Made by a program: the position numbers and the translations under genes. Source: Cynocephalus volans (Eukaryota; Chordata; Mammalia; Dermoptera; Cynocephalidae). Taken from it: a stretch of DNA of 64,000 bases. The notes under the pieces are model-generated. The model searched no databases. It was not told the DNA's origin and saw only the letters and a program-made list of their open reading frames with translations. Below are positions 10,201 through 20,399 of the stretch, one piece after another (positions within the stretch are counted from its first letter, which is position 1; the number at the start of each line of letters is the position of its first letter). Location of the stretch: contig NC_084463.1 in NCBI RefSeq assembly GCF_027409185.1, positions 65,333,852 through 65,397,851 of the forward strand, read 5' to 3'.

Positions 10201-12508
10201 GGGTTAATATCTTTAATATGCATCTTCTCACATCTGAAACACTATATTAAAACAGTTGAAATCTATGGTTTATTATTAAATTATTATATGCAATAGTCTA
10301 ATCTGTTTAATACACTAGTCTCTAGTCGCAAATCTCTCTACTCTGCAACCTGACCACTTAAAATTAGCAGATGGATTAGAAGCCATCAGACAAGGTCTTC
10401 CTAAAATACCTAAACCCTCAAAAGATTTCTATCATCCTGATGTCTATCTTCCTCCTATCTAATGTCACAGGCTCCATATTGACCTGCCACTTTAGGAACA
10501 TTAATTCTCATTTCATTGCATGTCTACTTCCAATATTCATGTATTCATTTTCTCACTTCCTCCAATTTCTTTTTATTTTTTGCCCTTTTTTCAGCTTTTC
10601 AACATATTCTATTTTCTCCTACTTGAATGATAATATTGGGGCCGAGCCCGTGGCGCACTTTTTAGGGTGCTGCGCTGGGAGCGCGGCGACCCTCCCGCCG
10701 CGGGTTCGGATCCTATATAGGACTGACCGGTGCACTCACTGGCTGAGTGCCGGTCACGAAAAAACGACAAAAAAAAAAAATTGAATGATAATATTGTCTA
10801 GCCCCTGTGCTTTCAGTTTTTACCATCACAGCTACACTTCTTAAATTGCTTCTCAAATCGCACTTCCTTTTTAACCCCGAGAACTCATTGTGCTGATCAG
10901 TATGAAATACCTGCGATAACCAATCACACGTCCTTTAATTTCTGGAATTCATCTCATGCATAAACATCTGCCTGAAATACCCATGGCCCTTTAACACCTA
11001 TTTGTCTCTCAGGACTCAGATTGACTTTAAATCTGAGATATTTTGCCTAAACTCTTTAAAGGTTACTGAATTTCCAAAAATCTCTGTATTTTGCTTCATC
11101 TAACCACTTGTTCAACTTTCTTTTGATGGATTTTTTTTGTAGTTGCTAATATATTAGTGTCAGGAAAAACTAAGAACATGACCCTACACTGAAAAGGTGA
11201 ATTATTTTTCTATTGTTCTACCCATTCATAGAATCTCACTGCACATGATGATTTCAGCTCACGTTCTTAATGGGTAATTCTCTATCATGTCTGCTTCAAG
11301 CCAGTTCTGAGGAAAGTAACAGTCTCATACTTACCATCCACAGGTTGGTTAGTCTCCTCTCCTTATTTAGATTTCTCTTACTGGCTTGGAATTTTTCCCA
11401 TAAAGATCTCATTTGCTTTAATAGCTTCTCCTGTAAAAAAAAAAAAAAAACCTATGCATGTGAGCACCAGAAAAGCAAATACTATGGATTTCATACCCTA
11501 ACTAATGGAGAAAGGCAAGGAATGTTGAATAAAAGTACTTTAGAGAAAGTACAAATATCACGTTTGCCTGTTTACCCTCCATAAACTTTCTGTTTTGGAA
11601 GATTCGAGACTGTAGACCACATTTAATGTAATCATTAGCCTAGAGAAACAGACAAGTAAAGATTGTATGTAGTCGGCTGGCTTTCAGATAAGCATCTTGT
11701 CTCATAATCTTCATCTACTAATGCTTTTCTCCTGCTAATCTCAATGTACTTTATCCTACTTATCTGTCTCTTAATACTAAACATGTTTCCCATATAAAAT
11801 CCTCTTTGCCCAAGTAGTTGTAGTAGCCAGTGGTTCGGTGAAAATGGGAGTTTTATGATGATGTTAACGTAATTTTCAATAACCAAAATAATAAACATTG
11901 ACTTTATCACCCTCCCATTGGACTGTCGGCCTCACGAAGACATGTATGTATTTTATTCACAGCTCTATTTTCCGTGCCTAGAATAGTATCTGGTGCACAT
12001 TAGACACATCAGGAAAGAATGAATTGATCATCATCATGATCCTGTTTGTCCTCATAATCTCTTAGCTGTACAAGCTCCCGGCTTCCATAGTACCCTCAGA
12101 GGCACCACTTACCTGGTGTTCCTCAGCAGCCTCTTCAATGGAACAGTGTCTGTGAGCCTCGTGCCCCTGAGAGTGAGAGCACAGCACACACAGCAGGTTC
12201 TTGTCCTCTTCACAGAAGATCTTCTTTGTCTCCTTGTGGGTCCCACACATGTGTTCCTCAGAGCTCAGAAACTGTCTGGCAAGGGAAGCCATCTTCTTCA
12301 CACGAATATCGGTTCTGAAGTCTTTCTGCTGTGATAGTTCCCTGCACATTGGGCAACGAGCAGGAGTTTGGGCTTCTTCCCAGGAAAGAAAGAGACAAGG
12401 ACTGCAAAAGCTGTGCCCACAGCCTATGGTGACTGGATCTATAAAGTAGTTCATGCAGACGAGGCAGGTGAGTTCTTTCTGGAAGGCTTCTGGGATGTCT
12501 GAGTCCAT
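6761..12508 (-). CDS. TRIM43: TRIM43-like RING/B-box/coiled-coil/PRYSPRY protein (six coding exons)
   Basis: Joining 12508-12113, 11430-11335, 9910-9680, 9000-8978, 8440-8343 and 7254-6761 gives one open frame of 445 codons ending in TGA. Every junction is GT-AG, and the exon sizes 96, 231 and 23 nt are typical of TRIM genes. Domains in order: RING at residues 15-55 with all eight ligands (C15, C18, C30, H32, C35, C38, C52, C55); B-box type 2 at 88-119 (C88, H91, C99, D102, C107, C110, H116, H119); coiled coil at about 129-241; PRYSPRY from 282 to the end. The RING predicts ubiquitin E3 ligase activity, and PRYSPRY a substrate-binding role. By family resemblance it belongs to the TRIM43/48/49/64/77 clade, and the C-terminal end is most like TRIM43. 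Human TRIM43 is known as a DUX4-induced, early-embryo gene that limits herpesviruses through pericentrin. Whether this copy does the same is inference. It has no internal stop or frameshift and looks functional. Confidence 0.88.
8343..8440 (-). CDS. TRIM43: TRIM exon: linker before PRYSPRY (residues 249-282)
   Basis: 98 nt, acceptor TTCCAG and donor GTGAGT (plus: actcac, 8337-8342). It encodes [17 protein letters not shown] and [13 protein letters not shown], the well-conserved linker of the TRIM43/49/64 clade. It ends in phase 1 (a single G), which completes a Val codon with the first two bases of the last exon. Confidence 0.9.
8978..9000 (-). CDS. TRIM43: TRIM 23-nt micro-exon (residues 242-249)
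   Basis: 23 nt between TTTTTACAG and GTAAGT, encoding DLGDLLT plus two bases of an Arg codon. TRIM genes with PRYSPRY domains characteristically have a 23-nt exon at this place. It restores the phase (2) that the next exon needs. Confidence 0.88.
9680..9910 (-). CDS. TRIM43: TRIM exon: main coiled coil (residues 165-241)
   Basis: 231 nt, phase 0, reading [18 protein letters not shown] onward and ending KPDKELLQ. The acceptor is TTACAG (plus: ctgtaa from 9911) and the donor is GTAAGA. It is rich in K, E and L heptads, as expected for the helical dimerisation region of TRIM proteins. The exon size is the typical 231 nt. Confidence 0.92.
10639..10780 (+). mobile_element. Young tRNA-derived SINE (CYN-like), in a TRIM intron
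   Basis: 142 bp flanked by a perfect 16-bp target-site duplication, TTGAATGATAATATTG (10623-10638 and 10781-10796). It has a pol III B box GGTTCGGATCC at 10703-10713 and an A-box-like block near its start. The tail is CACGAAAAAACGAC followed by A's. It is CpG-rich and little decayed. It lies antisense to the TRIM gene, in the intron between the 96-nt and 231-nt exons. Confidence 0.93.
11335..11430 (-). CDS. TRIM43: TRIM exon: coiled-coil start (residues 133-164)
   Basis: 96 nt, phase 0 at both ends, reading [14 protein letters not shown] onward. The acceptor is a polypyrimidine run then CAG (plus: ctg, 11431-11433). The donor is GTAAGT (plus: acttac, 11329-11334). The size equals the conserved 96-nt exon that follows the B-box in many TRIM genes. 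The frame is too short to be picked up by an ORF scan. Confidence 0.9.
12113..12508 (-). CDS. TRIM43: TRIM exon: RING and B-box (residues 1-132)
   Basis: The start ATG (12508-12506) opens [15 protein letters not shown], the usual start of this clade. The exon ends CACCAG and is followed by GTAAGT (plus: acttac, 12107-12112), in phase 0. Reading past the donor adds only 16 codons before a stop. The exon begins upstream at about 12549, after a pyrimidine-rich CAG acceptor (plus: ctg, 12550-12552), giving 41 nt of 5' UTR. The spacer between RING and B-box (residues 56-87) seems about five residues or more shorter than I recall for human TRIM43/49, where a short SLW-containing stretch sits near residue 79. 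Confidence 0.9.
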
Positions 12509-13397
12509 TTTTCTCAGGGAAGAAAATCAGAACAGTTTATGTTTCTGTCCTGAAAAGCAAAGACCAAAGCAAAAATTTACTCAAGTTGTGACTCGATAAT
12601 AAACTTCTATCTAGAGTAGGATGGACTTTGGCTATGACACAGATGGAAAACTGGTCCTAAAGAAATCTCTTGAGCTTTGTAGAACACTTTTTTGGTTGCC
12701 TAACCAACATGCATCAACTTTGCCAAACCTTTCCAACTCCATAAATGTACTGCAGTTCTGCTGAGGTTTTAGGTTCCAATAAATTGCTTGAACCGCACGA
12801 GTTTGACTCAATCTGTAGATCCACGGGGAGGTTTGAACTGATCTGAAAATCAATTATGTTGCTCATTTCAAGTAATTGGTTTAGCAAAGAGATTAGGACT
12901 CAGTTTTAACCTCATTATTTCACTTAATTACCATAACCATTATGTCTTGATGACTTCTCCTTCATCACTCTACCAGTAACTGTTGTAGCCAGAATGTATA
13001 CCTTTTTATGCAACATTAAAATCAGCTAACCAAGGAACCACTGTTTGCTAAGCCACTATGGTAATTCAAACAACCATTTTCTAGTATAGTTACAGTTCCA
13101 AGAAATGTCTATCAACTTAAAGACATGATGTTAATACAATATCCTTACAGATAATAAAACTTTCAAAAAGTAAATTAATAAAATGAAGTAATGTACAGAA
13201 TGCCACTGATCTGTATATCTTCTTTCTCTCACTCATCATCCAGAGTGTGCTTTTCTTACAACCCATTGATAAAAATGTAGAAGAAACTTGTATATTCAAA
13301 ACATATTGACAAAAGCAAGTTTTCTCATTTGATGTCCTTTGTGGTCTTAAACAGATCTTAATCCAAAATCAGCTTTTGAATACATGAGAATAAGGTT

Positions 13398-13846
13398 GCT
13401 GTCAGTCAAACATGTTTCCCAAAGTTCATTTGTCACTTGATCTCCATTGTAACAGTGTTAAGAAGCTGGGGAATCCAATGCTGGTATTGGAAAGGTTAGG
13501 CCTTTGAGAGGTGATTGTATCTCAACTAGTGGGACTCCCAAATAGATTGATCCATTCGGGGAGTAAAAAGTTGATGGTTTAATGGGTTGTCATGCAAGTG
13601 GTTCTGATGAATTTATAAGGACAGCCAATGGGAAGGTTAGCTCTCTCCCGCTCAGGCCATTCTCCCCATTATGATATCCTGGTTGCCTCAGAACCCGGTA
13701 GAGAGTTCCCACCCAGAAGGTCCTCACCAGATATTCACCCTGGACTGTGGACCTCCCAGTCTCCAGAACTGTAATAAATAAGCCTCTTTTTTATATGTTA
13801 CCCAGTTTCAGGTATTGTTATAAGCAACTGAAAACAGACTCATACA
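13398..13846 (+). mobile_element. Solo MaLR-type LTR (MST/THE1-like)
   Basis: The 3' end has the MaLR signature: AATAAATAAGCCTC, then TTACCCAGTTTCAGGTATTG, then a GACTCATACA end. The 5' side resembles MST-type starts. Length is about 450 bp. It sits antisense to the TRIM gene in the long first intron. Confidence 0.75.
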
Positions 13847-14634
13847 ACGGATTAAACTAAACTTTGTAAAACTGTATCACATTTCAGCCAGCCTCTTTAT
13901 ATATTAACATACTAAGTTGTCCTCCTATCTTTATCTACATACCTATGCTCAAAGAAACCAATAATTAAAGAATTAAAATACCAATATTTTTCAAGTCCCT
14001 TAAACTATCAGGCACCCTTTCACATTGTGAAAAATGTTTAATTATCATGTAATAAAAGTTTACTTAAAAAAATTAGTCCTTCATTTCTACACTAAATGAA
14101 TAGAGATGGCACTCCCATTACTGAGGTTTCTTCATAAATACCAGTGCCACTTTCTGCAAGCCTAAACATTTTCTGGCTTCATTAGCATTTAAGTCAAAAA
14201 AACAAAGCTTCTAAAGAGACAAAATTACAATCAAAAGCGATACTTTTCTAATTATTTTATGCATTATTTACTTATATATTGACTATATTCTCTTTTGTAT
14301 ATGTACATGAATGTACCAATTTATAGGACCTACAACAGTTACAAAACTGTAAGATATCTGGCAACTACTTTTAAGTCTTTACCATATATATGAACAACCA
14401 AAAAAAACATAAAATAGACAAAAATCATTATATTAATTCAAAAATGTATAGAATGATGAGATTTAAAAACAGTTTAATTTGTAAATAGGTTATAAATATA
14501 GAGTCATTTTTACTAACTAAGCAAACAACATCATTTCATGGAAAACATCTCAGTTTGCTGATTTATGAATTAAAATTATTTGTTTTCGTTACAAAAAATA
14601 GCAGGAACTTCACTTCAGTAAATTGTATACTCAC

Positions 14635-14785
14635 CGAAGAATATATTTATGGTCTCACCAATACTTGCTGAGGAAGCAATAATATGAATTCGGCTCAGGG
14701 AGCAAGGCCTCACTGTGCAGTAGTGACAGCATTCAAAAGTCTCTGAAGGCAGGTGAGTTCGAAAGGCACTCAGTCTGTTCTGGAG
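14635..14785 (-). promoter_or_regulatory. TRIM43: Proposed non-coding exon 1 and start site of the TRIM gene
   Basis: On the minus strand a strong donor, TTCG followed by GTGAGT (plus: actcac, 14629-14634), lies about 2.1 kb upstream of the CAG acceptor at 12550. A TATA-like CAATAAAAGGA (minus) at 14812-14821 would place transcription start near 14785. This gives a first exon of about 150 nt. No transcript evidence is available, so the boundaries are inferred. Confidence 0.45.
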
Positions 14786-14811
14786 AATAATGAGTTGGGC
14801 TCCTTGATTGT

Positions 14812-14821
14812 CCTTTTATTG
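14812..14821 (-). promoter_or_regulatory. TATA-like box, TRIM promoter
   Basis: Minus-strand AATAAAAGGA, about 25-35 bp upstream of the proposed start site near 14785. It is the only TATA-like element immediately upstream of the strong donor at 14635. Confidence 0.35.
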
Positions 14822-14852
14822 AGCCTCTGAAGACCACACCCATTTTTCCAAT

Positions 14853-14863
14853 TGATTGCATTT
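14853..14863 (-). promoter_or_regulatory. Homeobox-type site (distal half of a pair)
   Basis: Minus-strand AAATGCAATCA. It keeps the AATCA half of the DUX4 consensus TAAYYYAATCA, with two mismatches in the other half. It lies 40 bp (start to start) from a closer match at 14893. Confidence 0.25.
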
Positions 14864-14892
14864 CAGGGGTTTTCAGATGGTGTTAACCTGGA

Positions 14893-14903
14893 TGATTGGG
14901 TTT
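14893..14903 (-). promoter_or_regulatory. DUX4-like site upstream of the TRIM promoter
   Basis: Minus-strand AAACCCAATCA matches the DUX4 consensus TAAYYYAATCA at 10 of 11 positions (first base A instead of T). Human TRIM43 is a classic DUX4 target, so a site here, about 75 bp upstream of the TATA-like box, is in the expected place. The motif is short and could occur by chance. Confidence 0.35.
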
Positions 14904-16689
14904 TTACAGGACAAAGGAAGAGATTGACTTAACACTTTGGCTGATCTCCATAAACAAACCTCTACAAACATGATTTCATCAAGAATTACAAATTTCTCTA
15001 CAAATAAGTCCACAAATGGTGACTTGGTATATAATAAAGTTTATTTGGGGATTAATGATTTTTATTTTTAACTTATAAAAAGATAAAATAGGTTACTTCA
15101 TTAGTTAATGATTTTTAACAAATGTCTGGGAAACTTGGGGAATATTTTGCCCGAGGTTGGATTTACATATATTCTGTCACTGTAGGAAGCGTTTCATTTT
15201 TTGTATTGATTTATTTTGGGGGTTTAAAGTAACAATTTAATGTCAGAATAACTTCGGCCCACACTTTAGAGCGGTGATTTCTCCTGCCTTTCACACTCTA
15301 CATAAAGCCACCTAAGGTTTCCTCTCAACAGCAGGATACAGGATTAGCTGCCTGGCACTCCCCAACTCCACTCAGAGGGTATGAGAGAGAGGCTAGGAAG
15401 CTCCATTCCAAGGAAACCCTATGTCAGATCAGGGGAAGAGGAGTTGTGTTCAGGTAAATCAGAATTTATTTCCATATGGGAAAATAATTATAATAGAGGC
15501 TTTCCCCCCACAACAATTTTAGTTCACTACTTATAGGGTGGAAAGATATGCCACCATGGATCCTTAAGAAAACTCTCTTACCACTTACAATTGGCTCCAG
15601 ATCTCTTTCATGCAGTCTGAAAGCCAAGCTATGGATTCTGGAGAAGCAGCTCAGATCTGTGCACTAAAGTTTTTAGAGAACAGCCTTGGCTGCACAGAGA
15701 ACATTGGGACAGTGGGGTGAGAAAGCAAGGTTCTAAGGAGCTGAAGGAACAAACCTCCAGCAGGAGAGAAGGAAAGGAGAGAGCCCATCTTTGCATAGCT
15801 GGATCATTCCACCGTAAGATCTCTATTCCTTTGCTGGACTCCTCTGAGATCTGGGAGTTCCCCTGAATTGAGCCATCCAGAGACAGAGGTTTGATTCTGA
15901 GAACAGAGGGCAGGGACTTAGGAGAGAGAATCTCTATGGAAACGGAAAGTGTCTGAGCAGACGCCTGGATGCATGGGGCAGAGTGGAGTTAGAGTGGAGA
16001 GTAACCTATAAGAATCTGAAACTCCCCCAAATTTCCTGACCCTCCAGCGCCAGTGGATGGAGCCAGTCAAATGCGGGAGGAAAAGCCGTTGGAGTTCTGG
16101 AAGTAGAAAAGTGAGAGTCAAGGGGGAGCTTTTGATGTTTACTGCACAGACCATCCTCTTGTCTTAGCTTCATAAACAAGCAGAAGAGGGTAAAAGAGTA
16201 GTTCTTACTTTGGGTCCAGTACAGTAGAGTTCATCTCTATGGTCCCTCCAGACTTCCCCAATCTAACCCAACTGGCAGAGATGTTTGTGAGGATTTCTGG
16301 CTCCTAGAGTCCTTCTGGTAGCCTCAGTCCCAAATTCCCTGTCTGAACTGTGAGCTGCTCAGCCTTTTCTTCCTGGTTTATTTTTCTCAGAGCAAAATAG
16401 CCAACACTGCTCCATGCCGAGATCTGATAATTTCAAACTCCAGCCCAACCTTCCATATCATTATGATGTTATATAATATTTTTCCAAGTAGGAGGATAAA
16501 AGATATTTTTTGAAAATTTGTTAGCTAAAGTAATACACTTTAAACATTCGGATGTTCAAGATGTGGCCTCAATTTGTTCTCTTGTCCTGATTTCACAAAT
16601 ATGAGAAGGTGTGTGTGAAAAAGTAAGTCTTGCAGAAATGTTAACACTCAAAATGAGGAGAGGTGTGGAAGGAGTACTTGTCATTAAGT
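14904..16689. other. Non-coding, upstream of the TRIM gene
   Basis: No gene or clear repeat recognised. About 15240-16400 is more GC-balanced than its surroundings and could be decayed retroviral internal sequence joined to the relic that follows, but no gag or pol motif is visible in either strand. Confidence 0.35.
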
Positions 16690-17570
16690 GCAACTGTTAC
16701 CAAACCCAAGTCTGGAGTCTTCCCTGGAGCAAATAGATTCCATCAGCTACTAGGAAAGTCCCCAAAATCCCAGCCTCTGGGCTGGCCGAGCACAGGCAGC
16801 TGGCACCCACAGGTGGACCCAGCCTCGCTCCTACAGCACGAATGAGTAAGCCCTGGCATGCTACCATGGCCAATCACTTTGTCTGTTTGAAGTGGGAGGC
16901 TAGGCCGCCCTGAGCACTCATCTCCTGGATGGCTCATAAAAACTATTGCTGAAACCAAGTCTGGCTGCCCAATGCCAAAACAGAAACAAATGACCCAATA
17001 GTCAAATTGTTGATGAAATAGGAGGTCAGCTTTATTTAGTTAGAAATACCACTAACCTGTGGGAGATGTTAGGCTGACCCATCTTTCTGGTAAACACGAA
17101 GGAGATGGCCAGACTAAAACCATCTCAATGACACAGATTCACTGAAGGATTTTTAAAGAGCTTGATGGATTGGAAAGCAAAAGGGAAGAGGACATGTAAG
17201 GAGCCAAATGCAAATTCTCACCAAAACTCCATCTGCCTTCTGTTGTCCTCCTTTATATTATCTTAGGGTCCTACAAGATTTAGATTTGCTTCAGGGTGGA
17301 ATCAGCATAACTTTATTGATGTTTTCCTTGGTTTCTCAGGATCTGGATAGTGCATGTCTCATAACAAGTATGCAGCTCCAGGCTGACTGGAAAACTTCAC
17401 ATTTATGTAAATAATGTCATCTTGCCCCACAACCAAGGTTCAAAATATCAAGAAAGCATGGGGAAAGAGGGAACTCAGAGAAATGCATGCTAGGAAAAAA
17501 ACTGTTTTTTGTTTCTAAAGTCCATGTGGTTTTAGGTCCCAACATGGCGTCAGTCCTGCTCACTCCAACA
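16690..17570 (-). mobile_element. ERV1-type LTR plus leader (copy B)
   Basis: In minus orientation the LTR begins TGTTGGAGTGAGCAGG (17570 downward) and reads through a CCCTAAGATAATAT block, a CTTTAAAAATCC block, GATGGGTCAGCCTAACATCTCC and AATAAAGC, ending near 16985. The same order of blocks is in the LTR at 22392-25405. From 16984 to 16690 follows leader sequence shared with copy A (GTGGACCCAGCCTCGCTCC). No coding region is left. Confidence 0.65.
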
Positions 17571-17764
17571 AAACCATCTCTTTACACCCGCCTCTTCCCA
17601 GTCTTGTGCCTGTTCCTGAGCTAGCTACTTTGAGAACTGCTCATTTCTCCTTTTAGTGCTAAGTTTATGAAATGCATTGTAATAAAACAGAAACCACAAT
17701 AGTGAACAAAAATGTATTTTTAAATAAATAACTCATATCCCAACTCTACCAAAAGTTGATAATT

Positions 17765-17776
17765 AAATCTGGATGC
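17765..17776. repeat. Target-site duplication, left copy
   Basis: AAATCTGGATGC, repeated exactly at 19234-19245. It brackets the 1.46 kb element between. Confidence 0.85.
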
Positions 17777-19233
17777 GAGACTTCCAGTCAAGATGGCAGA
17801 ATAGATGGTTCCCAGTGTCACTCTCTCCCACAAATCAACCAATTTATAATTATAAAAATGTAACATCAGCCAAGCTGGGGCCACTGGAGTTCAGGGGAAG
17901 AAGAGGAGAGACCTACGGAGTTCATGAAGTTGGGAGAAACCACGATGAGAGAAAGAAAAAACTGCTCTGAGCATTTTAGGCCGCGGCTGCTTTAAGGCTG
18001 GACCTGATCAGCGCATAGAGCAGGAGCCAGCAGAAGTCGCAGCTGTGCCCTTCAGATGGCGTTACTTGGAGGCGGCAGGGGAAAAGAGGGCCTTGGCAGC
18101 CCCCAGGACAGCAAGACCAGTAATAGGGTTCCCGTGGACCCACGCAGGAGTGAGGAGTCAGAACAGCTGAAAAAAGGGAGCCGTTCAGAGGCCGGTGAGT
18201 CATTGCAAGGGACCGGCACATGGGAAGTGTTTGAAGCAGGGCGGAGGGGAGACAAGCCTGACAGGAGAACACTGGGGCACAGCAAGGACAGCCAACCCCC
18301 CAATCAGCACAGGACCACTAAGAGGAGACTCGTTGGGAATGCAGAATTGCATGGGGTGCAGTTTGATTAAAAAACTCAGGCCCAGATCAGATATTCTATA
18401 CAACACAGATCCACCAGATCTCTGGACAGCCGGAAGCACCTATAGGACCAACCATTAAACCCTGAGCTGCACAAAAAGCCTTCCCTAGGGAAACAGTAGC
18501 AAAGCAGCAATTTAATTCAACCACACAGCTCAAGTACTGGTTCCCACAGGAAGTTCCCCTGTGTTAGAAGTAAGCAAAGGACAAAAAATTAGTTCCAGCC
18601 CAGGCACAACACTAATGCCTTGGGGCCTACCTGGGAACCAGAGGCTTAGAGCCAGGGACTGGACCCCACTCCCACAACCAGGCACACCACGCCAGCACCT
18701 CAGGGCCAAGGAGCATGCCAAAAACATCACCTCCATGTGAGTGGCTCACCACAGCCACCTCAATAACCATAGCTGCCGCGAAAGCAGCTAAACACCACAA
18801 TCACCACACAGATGGTCCGCCAACCACTGGAGTGCATTCACACAAGGAGAGTCACCAGCAGAGATAAAGAAGAGGATGTCTCTCTCCACAAAGCCCATTT
18901 CAGAGTGACAGAAGAAGCATCTGTTCTACGATAATACTGGGGGCCTGGATCACACCTCTCAGCATTGGACAGATCATCTAGGCAACAAATCAACAGAGTA
19001 GCCATTATTCTTTCAGACAGAGAGAAGAAATCTAGGGAAATCAGAGCGGGTAGGGGAGAGGGAGACAGGGAAGGGGAGAGCTTGGACAAGGGGCATAAGG
19101 AATAATTACAATTTGTAACAGTATATATGCTAGTAATATTGATTTGATCAACATATTTCAACGTTCAACCCCAAAAATATGTATAATCGATTTTGATTCA
19201 ATAAATAAATTTAAATGAAAAAGAAAGAAAAAA
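17777..19233 (+). mobile_element. Non-autonomous retroelement with L1-type 5' end
   Basis: A 1457-bp insertion with perfect 12-bp target-site duplications and an A-rich 3' tail, so it was mobilised by L1 machinery. Its first ~75 bp (GACTTCCAGTCAAGATGGCA onward, through CACTCTCTCCCACAAATCAAC) match the extreme 5' ends of the full-length L1s at 40.9 and 50.5 kb. The body is GC-rich. The last ~100 bp (a GATTTGATCAACATATTTC and GATTCAATAAATAAAT region) do not match the 3' UTR of those L1s. There is no ORF1, endonuclease or reverse transcriptase; the longest frames are about 100 codons and overlap on both strands. It could be an internally deleted L1 of another subfamily or a composite element. 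Confidence 0.75.
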
Positions 19234-19245
19234 AAATCTGGATGC

Positions 19246-20399
19246 TTTTCTTTCCTGAAGTATTCTTCACCTAAAGACTCTATTCTGACCATGCAGAGGT
19301 TTTGGAAGAATGGAAATTATAATTTTTTTTTTGACAAAAATATTTATTTTTTCCATTTTTTCTACAGGGTAGTTTTCAGAATCAGGCTGTTTCCTGATCT
19401 ACGTTGAAAACTGAAAGGAGGACATCAGGTCGTAATTGCCATCGACAAATTCGTTCCAGCCAAGAACTCCCAGGTTCTACTTTGTTCATTTCTGTAGAAA
19501 TTTGGGCAAGTTAAGTGAGTCACTTTCAACTCAGGATCTTCATCTGTCCAATTAGAATGAATGTTAGATTTTTAAAAGGGAGGGGGGGACATTTCATTAA
19601 AGACATATAATATAAAGGAGAGAACAAAGGACATTTCTATTCTGAACATCTCAGTGTGGAAGGAATGCTGGATATTGAAATGTGTGTTTCTTTTGTTTGT
19701 TTGTTTGTTTGATAAATTATCAAACTAAGTTTTATTTGTTACATTTACAGTCTCTGTTTAAAAGACAAATTTTTTTTCTTAACAAAATTCAAGGTTAATG
19801 GGATAACAGGTAATTTTTATTTATTTATACTTTAATATTGTCCAAAATTTGTTTTTGGTATTATACATACATGCAGGGCACATCATTGATTTTCAATAAT
19901 TGTGTAGAATGTGTGGTGGTTAGATCAGTATAGTTACTTATTCATCGTTACCATACACCATCATTCCTTGTGTCCATTGACCGATTCCTCATCAGCCTCC
20001 TCCCTCACCGCTCCCCCCTCCCTTTCCACCTCTAGTTTTCTAAAAGTTCAATCTCTAAACTGTACATAATATATGTATATATATTTCAGGTGGATCATGG
20101 TGTTAGGTTTGTACAACTGTGCCTTTTTAAGAACACCCCCAAAGTTTTTAGTTTTTTCTATGTCTTTTGCAATTTTTCTAGCACCATTCTTTCCTCAGTG
20201 AAGTAGAGAAATAAGTATTATTTTAAAAAATATATATTATTCAAAATTATTTATAACCGTTCTCTAAAACGAAGGGCAGAGTACACAGAAACGACTTAAC
20301 TTTGCAGTAGGGAATAATTATGTTTAGGTTGAATTTTGCTCTAGTTCAGGCTAACAAATCTCAAAAAAGAGATCTGAAAGGATCAAACTCTTTTCAAAT
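19246..20399. repeat. Non-coding with MIR-like and L1 3'-UTR-like relics
   Basis: About 19400-19570 resembles a MIR (GGGCAAGTTAAGTGAGTCAC and a following CATCTGTCC block). About 19790-20160 resembles an old L1 3' UTR in minus orientation (ATACATGCAGGGCACATC and GATCAGTATAGTTACTTA blocks). A (GTTT)n run lies near 19691-19712. Confidence 0.4.

Noticed and set aside
10639..10780. tRNA gene (intact pol III B box)
   Set aside because: It has an A-tail and target-site duplications and does not fold as a complete tRNA; it is a SINE. The same holds for the other tRNA-like units.
10440..10784. Plus-strand frame of 114 codons in the TRIM intron
   Set aside because: Its last third is the SINE at 10639-10780 and the rest is intron; no support as a gene.
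12632..12853. Minus-strand 73-codon frame upstream of the TRIM start
   Set aside because: It lies in the first intron, with no splice sites joining it to the RING exon and no domain.
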